DNA from: an uncultured Rickettsiales bacterium
Lineage (GTDB): Bacteria; Pseudomonadota; Alphaproteobacteria; Rickettsiales; UBA1997
Reading direction: 5' to 3'
Length of the DNA: 11,320 bases
Assembly (NCBI GenBank): GCA_948744995.1
Contig: CAPZCD010000037.1
Span: 1-11,320, forward strand
The translations under genes were made by a program, and so were the position numbers. Shown here one piece after another: positions 1-6,544 of the stretch. The notes under the pieces were generated by a model. The model had not been told where the DNA came from and did no database searches. It saw only the letters and a list, made by a program, of their open reading frames with translations. How positions within the stretch are numbered: position 1 is the first letter of the stretch; the number at the start of each line of letters is the position of its first letter.

Positions 1-5
1 ACCTA

Positions 6-54
6 TCAGCTAAAAATAAGGATGAAGTTGGGATGAAAAGCGAGGTTGGGGTTA
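6..54. repeat. 49-bp dispersed repeat, left copy
   Basis: These 49 bases are a perfect reverse complement of 11272-11320 at the other end of the window. After one mismatch at position 55 a further four bases agree. The repeat is GC-richer than its surroundings and has runs such as gaggttggggtt. It stops about 12 bases before the ATG of the IS110-type transposase, but the right copy has no transposase beside it. It is therefore either a dispersed intergenic repeat used as an insertion target or a conserved element end. Its function is unknown. Confidence 0.9.
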
Positions 55-66
55 GTATAATATATT

Positions 67-1120
67 ATGTTAAAAGAATATAAGAACTTTATCGGCATAG
101 ATGTCGCTAAAGATAAGTTTGATATCTACAATGATATTAATGGAGAATATAAAACCATAGCTAATAAGAAGGATTTTATAAATAAAACTTGTGACTATCT
201 AAATAAACTATTGGAAGAGAATAATATAAATATAAATGAAGTATTAGTAGTTATAGATTTAACAGGTGGTTATGAGAAAGAAATAACTAATATCTTTTAT
301 GCCAGAGGATATACTAATATTCTATTAGCAGAAGGACTAAAAGTTAAAAACTTTAGTAAGTCTACTAAATATAACAGAGCTAAAACCGATAAGGTAGATT
401 GTTATATATTAGCTGAGTATGATAAGATGTTTTTATAGTAAATTAAACCTACATAAACCATTTGGAATAAAAGAATATAAGAAAGAAATAATATAATTTT
501 ATTATTATTATTTCTTTCTTTATTGTTTAAATGGTGATAGAACAGAATAGATAATTTAAAAAGATTTACTTAAAAGAGAAAGAACAAGATATAAAGCACC
601 TAATATTTATAATAATATTACCTTAAGAGAAAGTATAGAAAGAAGTATAAAGAATTTAAAAGAAGAAATAGAAATATTAAAGAAGCGTATCTATTCTATA
701 ATAGAAGAAGATAAAGAATTAAGTATAATCTATAGTATATTATTAAATGATGCAGGTATTGGAGAAGAATTGGCTTTATTCTTATTAGTCAGAATAAGAG
801 AACTAGGTAAAATAAAAAGAAAACAATTAACATCTATAGTTGGTTTAGCACCTATAGCTAATCAATCAGGTAATTTTACAGGTCATAGATACATAAGAGG
901 TGGAAGAAAAGAAATAAGAAGTAAATTATTTTTATGTGTTTTAAACATGATAAGGTTTAATGAAAATATAAAGAATAAAATAAATGCTTTTTATAACAGA
1001 GGTAAAAATAAAAAAGTAGCCATATTAACTTTAGCAAGAAAAAAGATTGTGATATTAAACGCAAAAGTAAGAAATGCTTTAAAGTATAAAGAGGAATATA
1101 TAAAATTGTATTATATATAA
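67..1120 (+). pseudogene. IS110-family transposase, inactivated
   Basis: The N-terminal 123 codons carry the DEDD (RuvC-like) nuclease region of IS110 transposases: FIGIDVAKDKFD with the first Asp, a VVIDLTGGYE segment, and KTDKVDCYILAEY with the DxxD pair. The C-terminal half (about 770-1120) has the Tnp-20 region SIVGLAPIANQSG followed by GHRYIRGGRKEIR, where the Ser acts in recombination. The reading frame is broken. One extra T in the run at 430-434 shifts the frame and gives a stop at 436. In the restored frame (phase of 434) stops lie at 494-496, 548-550 and 557-559 before the frame stays open to 1120. Restored, the protein would be about 350 aa, the usual family length. The element is therefore dead unless supplied in trans. 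IS110 elements normally use a bridge RNA from a non-coding end. Only 66 bases lie upstream here, and none was recognised. Confidence 0.9.
479..520. repeat. 15-bp hairpin inside the broken transposase
   Basis: The arms 479-493 and 506-520 are perfect inverted repeats (aagaaagaaataata and its complement) with a 12-base loop. The hairpin sits exactly where the transposase frame collapses and contains the stop at 494-496. It may be an expansion or a small palindromic insertion in the decaying gene. Confidence 0.6.
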
Positions 1121-1231
1121 TGTTATTATAAATAATAAGATAAATTGAAACATTAAAATATTTTTATAAATATTCCTATTTAGGTCTTTAAAAAATAATA
1201 AAATAATATAATACTAATTTAGTTAAAAAAA
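1121..1231. other. Non-coding right flank of the IS110 remnant
   Basis: This AT-rich stretch lies between the transposase stop and the end of the next transposase fragment. It presumably contains the right end of the IS110 element. No clear terminal repeat is seen: ttagtat at 52-58 and atactaa at 1211-1217 pair over only seven bases, which is weak in such AT-rich DNA. No bridge RNA could be recognised by eye. Confidence 0.35.
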
Positions 1232-1280
1232 TTAGTAAAGGACGGGGTTGACTTTTGTGAAAAATATGGTATTATATTTG

Positions 1281-1294
1281 ATTCTACGTAGAAT
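1281..1294. repeat. 14-bp perfect palindrome
   Basis: attctacgtagaat reads the same on both strands. It lies just after the zinc-ribbon coding part, where homology to transposases ends. It could mark a recombination or insertion point, or be chance. Confidence 0.4.
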
Positions 1295-1437
1295 ATAACA
1301 ATCTCTCTTTATCCTATTGTCACCATCACTGAATGACTTTCCACAATCTCTACAAATGTATCTTTGTCTATTATATTTGTGACCATTTCTATTGATATGT
1401 TCTCCTCCACAGTAGGGACATAATAACTTGTTATGGC

Positions 1438-1553
1438 CATTGTTGTTATTATTATTGTCGCTATTGTTAATGTTATTATCACTGTTATTATTATTGTCTT
1501 TTATTATAATATTTATAATGTTATTAGTATTTATATTTTTATTTTTGTTTATT
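1438..1553. repeat. ATT/AAT trinucleotide low-complexity tract
   Basis: The tract is dominated by att/gtt/tta triplets. On the minus strand it encodes the asparagine-rich leader of the transposase fragment, for example a run of six Asn. Such microsatellite-like DNA is prone to slippage. Confidence 0.7.
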
Positions 1554-1654
1554 CTATTCATAGTTTTATATAATTGTTCTTAACTAAAGATTGGTTTAGA
1601 GTGAAGAGTTTAAAAGTCAAGAAATAGAGAGATGTCCCACTATTTAGCTTAATA

Positions 1655-1682
1655 TTGATTTATTTTCCCATGTAAATAATAT
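1655..1682 (+). promoter_or_regulatory. Weak promoter candidate for the 449-aa gene
   Basis: TTGATT (1655-1660), a 16-base spacer and TAATAT (1677-1682) resemble sigma-70 boxes and would start transcription about 20 bases before the ATG at 1711. In DNA this AT-rich such matches arise easily. Confidence 0.25.
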
Positions 1683-1710
1683 CTTCTTATCTTGAAAAAA
1701 TATAGGTTCA

Positions 1711-3060
1711 ATGTCAGATACCAAAAAAAGATGGGCTTTTACTAAGCGAGAAATCACTGAAACAGGAGTTATTAATGATCTTCTAGAATCAATCATATAT
1801 AATAATTTACATAAGTTTTATTATGACGATCCCAAAAAAGAACAACTCAAAGAAATCATTAGGTTTATTGTTGATTCAAAAACTAAAAGTGAAATGAAAG
1901 ATAATCTTAAACTACTTGCTGAAAAATTAAAAGAATATGGAATCTCATACAAAAACCCTAAAGATGCTATTCCTATACTTTGGAGTAATGGAGAGCCAAA
2001 TAATGAACTCGCAAATGACACATATAATAAAACAACAATGCATTATCAAATTTCTGAAAGTCCTATATTCAATACAATGTGGAGTATTCTAAAACACATT
2101 GTCAATGCTAAAAACCTATATAATTTCGGTTATTTTAGATGCGGCTATGATAATCATGATTGGTATGAATATAATCATGATTATGACTGTTACTATTATT
2201 ATCGTTATAATAGAAAAGCAATTGAAAAATATAATAATTATATAAAAAATAAAAATTCATTTGTTTATCAACTACAATCAGCCGATAAAAAAATTAATAG
2301 TGATTCTAATATTTTAATAGTGAGAATTATGAGTGAATCGTTTGCTGAAGTAATACCGCTAGATCTTCTTAAAGAAGGTAAACTCAGGATAGAATTCGGG
2401 CAAAATGGCACTTTGAACTATGATAAATCTAGAATTTCTGCTGCGACAGATAGCTGCTTTTCTACATCAGAAGCACCGATAATATTAGATCGTACAACTA
2501 AACATAACGTTGAAGTAAAGTTGCGTAATAAATTAAAAAAAGAAAAAGGAGAAGAAGAAAAAGAAATAACCATGAAAACAGTCGGGGTTTCTGCAGAAGA
2601 AATAACAGGGAAAAAAGGTTTTAAAAACATTGAAGAAAGATATGGAGTCGATGGCAATGATGAGAATAACCAGGATGCTGGATTTGTTATGTTTAGAAAA
2701 CAAGATAGAAAAGATCCATCAAAAAGTTCAAAAATAATTCCCATTAATTTGGAATTTCTAGAATTAAAAATTCTTAAGTTAAGATTTAAAAAAATAAAAG
2801 AAACATTTGATAATATAGGTATTAAAGAGCTAAAAGGTAAATCAAAAGAAGCACTAATAGAAAAATTACTAGAAATTAATTCAACTATAGATAGCTCGTT
2901 TGTTAATGAAAAACAACAAGAATCTTTTATCGAAAAAGTAAGAGAAAAACGACAAAGAGTTGATGGTGGAGTTGAAAATACTATTATAGCGCAAAATAAA
3001 AAAATAGTTGAAAAATCAGAAAAAAATGAGAAAAGATTAAATGATTTACTACAGATATAA
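1711..3060 (+). CDS. Hypothetical protein, 449 aa, possible SAP-like segment
   Basis: I do not recognise this protein. It has no signal peptide or membrane segment, so it is probably cytosolic or exported by a non-Sec route. The N-terminal 100 residues look helical and Lys/Glu-rich. Residues about 140-172 form a striking patch rich in Tyr, Asp, His and Cys (GYDNHDWYEYNHDYDCYYYY), partly from a 21-base direct repeat (2150-2161 and 2171-2182). Residues about 200-250 resemble a compact beta/alpha region, followed by a charged linker. Residues 361-389 (KIKETFDNIGIKELKGKSKEALIEKLLEI, broken here as IKETFDNIGIKELKG then KSKEALIEKLLEI) recall the helix-turn-helix of SAP domains, which bind DNA. The C-terminal 50 residues are a charged helix. 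The start ATG has only a poor ribosome site (agg). Base composition matches the neighbours. It stands alone between IS debris and a convergent operon. An accessory or host-interaction role is a guess. Confidence 0.75.
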   Translation: MSDTKKRWAFTKREITETGVINDLLESIIYNNLHKFYYDDPKKEQLKEIIRFIVDSKTKSEMKDNLKLLAEKLKEYGISYKNPKDAIPILWSNGEPNNELANDTYNKTTMHYQISESPIFNTMWSILKHIVNAKNLYNFGYFRCGYDNHDWYEYNHDYDCYYYYRYNRKAIEKYNNYIKNKNSFVYQLQSADKKINSDSNILIVRIMSESFAEVIPLDLLKEGKLRIEFGQNGTLNYDKSRISAATDSCFSTSEAPIILDRTTKHNVEVKLRNKLKKEKGEEEKEITMKTVGVSAEEITGKKGFKNIEERYGVDGNDENNQDAGFVMFRKQDRKDPSKSSKIIPINLEFLELKILKLRFKKIKETFDNIGIKELKGKSKEALIEKLLEINSTIDSSFVNEKQQESFIEKVREKRQRVDGGVENTIIAQNKKIVEKSEKNEKRLNDLLQI

Positions 3061-3321
3061 AATAAATTTTTTTCATACTAATAATACCACACTCTCTTAA
3101 TTTAGATAAAAAATAAATTTGTAATTATTATTGATAAATTTATGTAAAACATAAATTTTGTGCTTAGCTTGAACTAAATAGCCCGTATGCTTGCACTGAT
3201 TAAATTTATAAAAACAAACTACACTTTTTCTAAGAACTATTAAGATAATAATTGAGGTATTCCACATCATTTTTAATACCGACCTTTTACAAAGGTATAA
3301 TACATATCTAAACAATACTGG
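3061..3321. other. Convergent intergenic region
   Basis: This 261-base gap separates the 3' ends of the 449-aa gene and pth. It holds two hairpins (3136-3158, and 3282-3296 with arms accttt/aaaggt) but no tRNA and no convincing gene. A 72-codon minus-strand frame here lacks a recognisable product. Confidence 0.5.
3136..3159 (+). terminator. Possible weak terminator
   Basis: The 10-bp arms aaatttatgt (3136-3145) and acataaattt (3149-3158) flank a three-base loop and run into TTTT. The stem has only two G:C pairs, so it would be weak. It lies 75 bases after the 449-aa gene stop. Confidence 0.3.
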
Positions 3322-3891
3322 TCATAAATACTTAACACACCCACACCTATTAACAAAAGAATCTTTTCTACCATCAAACAGATACTCAACAGAATTAGTT
3401 ACATTAGCTGTAACTTCTCCAACTTTTTTCAACTCCTCACTGGTAAATTTATTAAGAACAAAATCAACTACTTTGTTGCTATCGGCAGGTCTACCTATAC
3501 CTAACCTTATTCTATAGTAATCATTTCCAATAAATTCATCTATACTTTTAATTCCATTATGACCACCACTACTCCCACCACGCTTAAACTTTATCCTTCC
3601 AAGTTGCAGATCCAAATCATCATGAAAAACAAATATATTCTCTACTGGTATCTTATAAAATGACTTTATCTGCGAAACAGCTATACCAGACCTATTCATA
3701 TAGGTACTTGGCTTAGCTATCAGTACATTATTGCCATCTATGGTTGAATTAAAAATTGTTGCACTAAACTTATCTTTCCTATCTCGAAAACCATAATTTT
3801 CTATTATACGATTAACACAAATAAAACCAAAATTGTGTCTCGTACAGTCGTACTCCTTTCCGATATTACCAAGTCCAACAAACAGATACAT
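3322..3891 (-). CDS. pth: Peptidyl-tRNA hydrolase
   Basis: Pth cleaves peptidyl-tRNA that drops off ribosomes, recycling the tRNA in the cytosol. The 189-aa product has the full bacterial Pth pattern: FVGLGNIGKEY with the substrate-binding Asn (N9), TRHNFGF with the catalytic His (H19), KPSTYMNRSG (M65, N66), FHDDLDL (D91) and GGSSGGHNGIKS (H111, N112), then RIRLGIGRP. The length fits the family (about 190 aa). ATG at 3891 is preferred over an in-frame TTG at 3897, because it starts the conserved MYLFVGLGN directly and avoids overlap. The ATG follows the TGA of the upstream fused def by two bases, so translation is probably coupled. No strong ribosome site is visible. It is the last gene of the minus-strand operon. 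Confidence 0.97.
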   Translation of the reverse strand: MYLFVGLGNIGKEYDCTRHNFGFICVNRIIENYGFRDRKDKFSATIFNSTIDGNNVLIAKPSTYMNRSGIAVSQIKSFYKIPVENIFVFHDDLDLQLGRIKFKRGGSSGGHNGIKSIDEFIGNDYYRIRLGIGRPADSNKVVDFVLNKFTSEELKKVGEVTANVTNSVEYLFDGRKDSFVNRCGCVKYL

Positions 3892-3893
3892 AA

Positions 3894-4895
3894 TCAAGCA
3901 TTGAGTTGTTTTTTTACTTTCTTAATTATCATATCTCTTTTTAGCTTTGACAAATAATCTACATATATTTTACCATCAAGATGATCCAATTCATGTTGCA
4001 AACACCTTGCCAGAAGTCCATCTGCTTCCGTTATCACCTTATCTGAATTTCTATCAGTATATTCAACCTTAACTTTTTCTGGTCTTTTAACTTTTGCAGA
4101 ACAACCGGGAACCGATAAACAGCCTTCTTCAAAATCAACATAATTATCCGAATACCAAGTTATTTTTGGATTTATCAAAAATATTGGTTGTTTTTTTCCT
4201 TCCGATTGAATATCGATAACAACCATCCTTTTAGTTAAACCAACCTGATTAGCCGCTAAACCAACGCCATTGCTATTATACATTATTTCAAGCATCCTGT
4301 CAAGTTCTTGCTTAGTTTTTTCATTTATGCTTTTAATTGGCTTACATTTCGTCCTTAGTACATCAATATCATCAATAATATTTTTAATTTTTAGATCCGA
4401 TTCTATCGCTAAAATTATTTTATTCTTTTCTTCATCTGCTATATAATCAAAAAACAATTTACCGTCAAGATAATCAATTTCATGTTGTAAACATACTGCC
4501 AATAAACCACTAGCCGACAGTTCATGTTCTTCAAAATTAGTGTCAAGATATTTTATCTTAACGTCTTTAGGTCTTTTGACTTTACAGGTTACATTATCTA
4601 ACGATATACTGGCTTCATCAAGTTCTATAGTTTCATCAGAAACCGACGCTATTTCTGGATTTAGTAAAACTATAGGTTTTTTTCGATTGTTTTCTTGCAG
4701 ATCAATCACAACTATGCGTTTATGTATACCAATCATTACTGCTGCCATACCTATAGCGTTATTTTTATACATAATAGCCAGCATATTATCTATAATTTCG
4801 CCAATGCCATTATCTCCTTTCGTAACAGGCTCACTTTTTTGTCTAAAGAAGCTTAAGCTATCGGAATCACATATTTTTTTTAATTGGTATTTCAT
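3894..4895 (-). CDS. def: Tandem peptide deformylase: pseudo-domain plus active domain
   Basis: PDF removes the formyl group from the N-terminal Met of nascent proteins, using a metal held by one Cys and two His. This 333-aa protein is about twice the usual length (160-190 aa) because it contains two PDF domains. The C-terminal domain (about 176-333) is canonical: GVGLAANQ (210-217), EGCLS (257-261, metal Cys259) and HELDH (301-305). The N-terminal domain (about 1-165) is clearly homologous but degenerate: AIGMAAVM in place of GxGLAAxQ, EASIS in place of EGCLS (Cys to Ser96), and HEIDY in place of HExxH (second His to Tyr142), while Glu139 remains. It should not hold the metal, so a structural or regulatory role is inferred. 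The ATG (4895) overlaps the upstream def stop by four bases (ATGA). A good ribosome site lies at 4903-4909. Only this protein lacks an N-terminal hydrophobic segment, so it is the likely cytosolic housekeeping PDF. Confidence 0.95.
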   Translation of the reverse strand: MKYQLKKICDSDSLSFFRQKSEPVTKGDNGIGEIIDNMLAIMYKNNAIGMAAVMIGIHKRIVVIDLQENNRKKPIVLLNPEIASVSDETIELDEASISLDNVTCKVKRPKDVKIKYLDTNFEEHELSASGLLAVCLQHEIDYLDGKLFFDYIADEEKNKIILAIESDLKIKNIIDDIDVLRTKCKPIKSINEKTKQELDRMLEIMYNSNGVGLAANQVGLTKRMVVIDIQSEGKKQPIFLINPKITWYSDNYVDFEEGCLSVPGCSAKVKRPEKVKVEYTDRNSDKVITEADGLLARCLQHELDHLDGKIYVDYLSKLKRDMIIKKVKKQLNA

Positions 4896-4899
4896 AAAT
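4797..4899. repeat. 103-bp direct repeat, copy 1 (start of fused def)
   Basis: This copy covers codons 1-33 of the fused def and a few upstream bases. Its partner is 5748-5850 at an offset of 951 bases, with two mismatches visible (4806 g/a and a t/c inside ttttttgtct). Confidence 0.92.
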
Positions 4900-5605
4900 C
4901 ATCTCCCTTTGTAGGATTAGAATACTCCCTATTCAGCCTTATTATTTCCTCACGTCTTTCTTCAGGAAGATGGTCTATATATAATATACCATCCAGATGA
5001 TCGATTTCGTGTTGTAAACATTCCGCGAAAAATTGGTCTTTAGGACCAGTCTCAATTATCCTTTCATTAAAGTCTTCATCAAAATATCTTACTTTCACTC
5101 TGCTATATCTTTTTATAAAAAAATTCCTTCTATTTTTAATTTTAATTTTTTTATAATTATATGGAACCGATAAACATCCTTCAAACACATAAATACTTTC
5201 ATCCGAATGCCAAACTATTTCAGGATTTATCATAACAAGCGGGAATTTTACGTAAGGTACTTTCCTTGAAGCTCCTAACCAGTTTATAACAACAATTTTT
5301 TTCTTTATACCAACTTGAATTGCCGATAACCCTGCCGAATATAGTAGTGTATTTTTTAAAGTATTAATTAATCTTTTTATATCATCCTGTAAAAACTCAT
5401 CAGACTTAGAAACCAACAGACTCTTTTCTCTGAGAATTCTTTCATCTTCAGAATTTGAAATATTTAGTACTCTCATTAAATAATTTCTATCTACAGAATT
5501 CTTATTTTTAAAATTAATAGTGTACAGTGTAATACATAGTATGGCTACTATCACGATAGCAACAACAACTACTGTCATGGCAATGTAAATATATAATCTT
5601 TTCAT
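4892..5605 (-). CDS. def: Peptide deformylase with N-terminal membrane anchor
   Basis: The 237-aa protein has a full PDF catalytic domain (about 45-237): AGLSAIQ (91-97), EGCLS (142-146, Cys144) and CLQHEIDHLDG (His199, Glu200, His203). All metal ligands and the catalytic Glu are present, so activity is expected. Residues about 5-30 (IYIAMTVVVVAIVIVAILC and on) form a long hydrophobic helix after MKR, with Lys/Asn-rich sequence following. No signal-peptidase site or lipobox is obvious, so a single-pass anchor is likely. Positive charges lie on both sides, which leaves topology open. The Lys-rich flank after the helix would argue against easy export. It is a close paralogue of the product of 5843-6544, about two-thirds identical by eye over the domain. 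GGAGAG at 5612-5617 is its ribosome site, retained from a yebC-derived leader. Its stop overlaps the fused def start (ATGA). Confidence 0.93.
   Translation of the reverse strand: MKRLYIYIAMTVVVVAIVIVAILCITLYTINFKNKNSVDRNYLMRVLNISNSEDERILREKSLLVSKSDEFLQDDIKRLINTLKNTLLYSAGLSAIQVGIKKKIVVINWLGASRKVPYVKFPLVMINPEIVWHSDESIYVFEGCLSVPYNYKKIKIKNRRNFFIKRYSRVKVRYFDEDFNERIIETGPKDQFFAECLQHEIDHLDGILYIDHLPEERREEIIRLNREYSNPTKGDDL
4903..4909 (-). promoter_or_regulatory. Strong ribosome binding site of fused def
   Basis: On the minus strand AAGGGAG lies seven bases before the ATG at 4895, inside the 3' end of the membrane-anchored def. It is among the best Shine-Dalgarno sites in the window and fixes the start of the fused gene. 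Confidence 0.7.
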
Positions 5606-5742
5606 AATCTTCTCTCCATAATGTTATAGGATATTAAAATTGGTTATAATTCGTTAAATAATATAACCTTCTCTAAGGTTTTTATCTAGCTTTAGTAAAG
5701 TAAATATTTCTTTCATATTGTCAACAACAATCACATTCTGAG
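5606..5742 (-). pseudogene. Decayed copy of the yebC 3' end
   Basis: Read on the minus strand, this gap aligns with the last 139 bases of yebC (6545-6683). Shared blocks include ctcagaat, gattgttgttga against ggttgttgttga, a central A/T-rich middle, and cattatggagag against cattatggagaa just before the next def ATG. Overall match is roughly 60-65 percent by eye, and the frame is lost. It is the 5' edge of a duplicated unit and still supplies the ribosome site of the def that follows. Confidence 0.85.
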
Positions 5743-5846
5743 TAAACTTCGCCAATACCATTATCTCCTTTCGTAACAGGCTCACTTTTTTGCCTAAAGA
5801 AGCTTAAGCTATCGGAATCACATATTTTTTTTAATTGGTATTTCAT
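5721..5846 (-). pseudogene. 5' remnant of the fused def (41 codons)
   Basis: The first 33 codons are identical or nearly so to the start of the fused def: MKYQLKKICDSDSLSFF and on through GDNGIGE. The frame then enters the decayed yebC copy, reads eight foreign codons (VYSECDCC) and stops at 5721. Like the real gene it begins with an ATGA overlap on the stop of the preceding def. No catalytic motif is included, so it is taken as a remnant. Translation of a 41-aa peptide is possible, because the start context (AAGGATAATTT then ATG) survives. Confidence 0.8.
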
Positions 5847-5850
5847 AAAT
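5748..5850. repeat. 103-bp direct repeat, copy 2
   Basis: This is the partner of 4797-4899 with about 98 percent identity. It is far better conserved than the two flanking def paralogues or the yebC remnant, although most of it now seems to be a gene fragment. Confidence 0.92.
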
Positions 5851-6544
5851 TATCCTTTTTGAAAGAATTAGAATACTTTTTATTCAACTCTATTATATCA
5901 TTGCGCCTTTCTTCAGGAAGATGGTCTATATATAATATACCATCCAGATGATCTATCTCATGCTGTAAACATTTTGTAAAGAATGGGTTTTCAGGGCCAG
6001 ATTCTATTATTCTCTCATTAAAATCCCTGTCAAAATATCTTACTTTTACTTTAGCATATCTCTTTATATTATAGTCATCTTTATTTTTAAGTTTTTCATA
6101 ATCATAAGGAACTGATAAACATCCTTCAAACACATCAATATTTTCATCCGAATGCCAAATTATTTTAGGATTTATCATAACTAGAGGAAATTCTATATTA
6201 GGTAACTCTTCCGAAGCGCCAGGCCAATTTATAACAACAATTTTTTTCTCTATACCAACCTGAATAGCCGATAATCCAGCTGAATGAGGCGTATTTGCTA
6301 AAGTAGTAACTACTTTTCTTATATCATCTTTTAAAGATTTGTCTGATTTAGAAACCGGTAAGCTTTTCTTTCTAAGTATTTTTTCATATTCAGGACTTGA
6401 AATATTTAGTATTCTCAAAATATCCTTATTTTTAGAATTATTAGAACTTGTAGAATCTCTTGAGCTTGTGAAACTAATACCTACTATACCTAACATGGTA
6501 GCTACAGCAGCTACTAAAACAATAAAATTATTCAATTTTTTCAT
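5843..6544 (-). CDS. def: Peptide deformylase with signal-peptide-like N-terminus
   Basis: The 233-aa product has an intact PDF domain (about 41-233): AGLSAIQ (89-95), EGCLS (140-144, Cys142) and CLQHEIDHLDG (His195, Glu196, His199). In front of it lies a classic signal-peptide shape: MKKLNN, a hydrophobic core at about 8-25 (IVLVAAVATMLGIVGISF), then a Ser/Asn-rich linker (SSRDSTSSNNSKNKD) before the fold. No Cys follows the core, so it is not a lipoprotein. A clear Ala-x-Ala cleavage site is absent, so a signal anchor remains possible. Either form predicts a periplasmic or surface-facing PDF, which is unusual because the known substrate is the nascent chain in the cytosol. The ATG at 6544 overlaps the yebC stop by four bases, and GGAG (6553-6556) precedes it. 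An organelle-type presequence reading is less likely, as the segment is too hydrophobic. Confidence 0.93.
   Translation of the reverse strand: MKKLNNFIVLVAAVATMLGIVGISFTSSRDSTSSNNSKNKDILRILNISSPEYEKILRKKSLPVSKSDKSLKDDIRKVVTTLANTPHSAGLSAIQVGIEKKIVVINWPGASEELPNIEFPLVMINPKIIWHSDENIDVFEGCLSVPYDYEKLKNKDDYNIKRYAKVKVRYFDRDFNERIIESGPENPFFTKCLQHEIDHLDGILYIDHLPEERRNDIIELNKKYSNSFKKDNL

Larger units (their letters stand above)
1232..1561 (-). pseudogene. Truncated zinc-ribbon transposase N-terminus
   Basis: The 109-codon frame has a four-cysteine zinc ribbon, CPYCGGEH...RQRYICRDCGKSF (about residues 48-77), typical of the N-terminus of IS1 (InsA-like) and related DDE transposases, where it contacts DNA. 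Ahead of it are about 45 residues of almost pure Asn/Ile/Asp, encoded by AAT-type trinucleotide repeats. After the ribbon only about 30 unrelated-looking residues remain, and no catalytic DDE domain follows. The gene is therefore a fragment, probably cut by the arrival or decay of the neighbouring IS110 element. The exact IS family is uncertain, since zinc ribbons of this type occur in several. The Asn-rich leader is probably low-complexity expansion, not a domain. Confidence 0.6.

Noticed and set aside
52..1217. ttagtat / atactaa as terminal inverted repeats of the IS110 element
   Set aside because: Only seven bases match in very AT-rich DNA, and IS110 elements often lack such repeats.
3282..3296. 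accttt/aaaggt hairpin as the pth operon terminator
   Set aside because: Six-bp stem with no T-run on the minus-strand side. It lies only 26 bases after pth but lacks the key terminator feature.
3097..3315. 72-codon minus-strand frame between the 449-aa gene and pth
   Set aside because: No recognisable motif and no ribosome site. It lies in a convergent gap with hairpins and is best read as chance.
4540..4914. 124-codon plus-strand frame with hydrophobic stretches
   Set aside because: It is wholly antisense to the fused def, whose motifs are unmistakable. Hydrophobic runs are typical of antisense frames.
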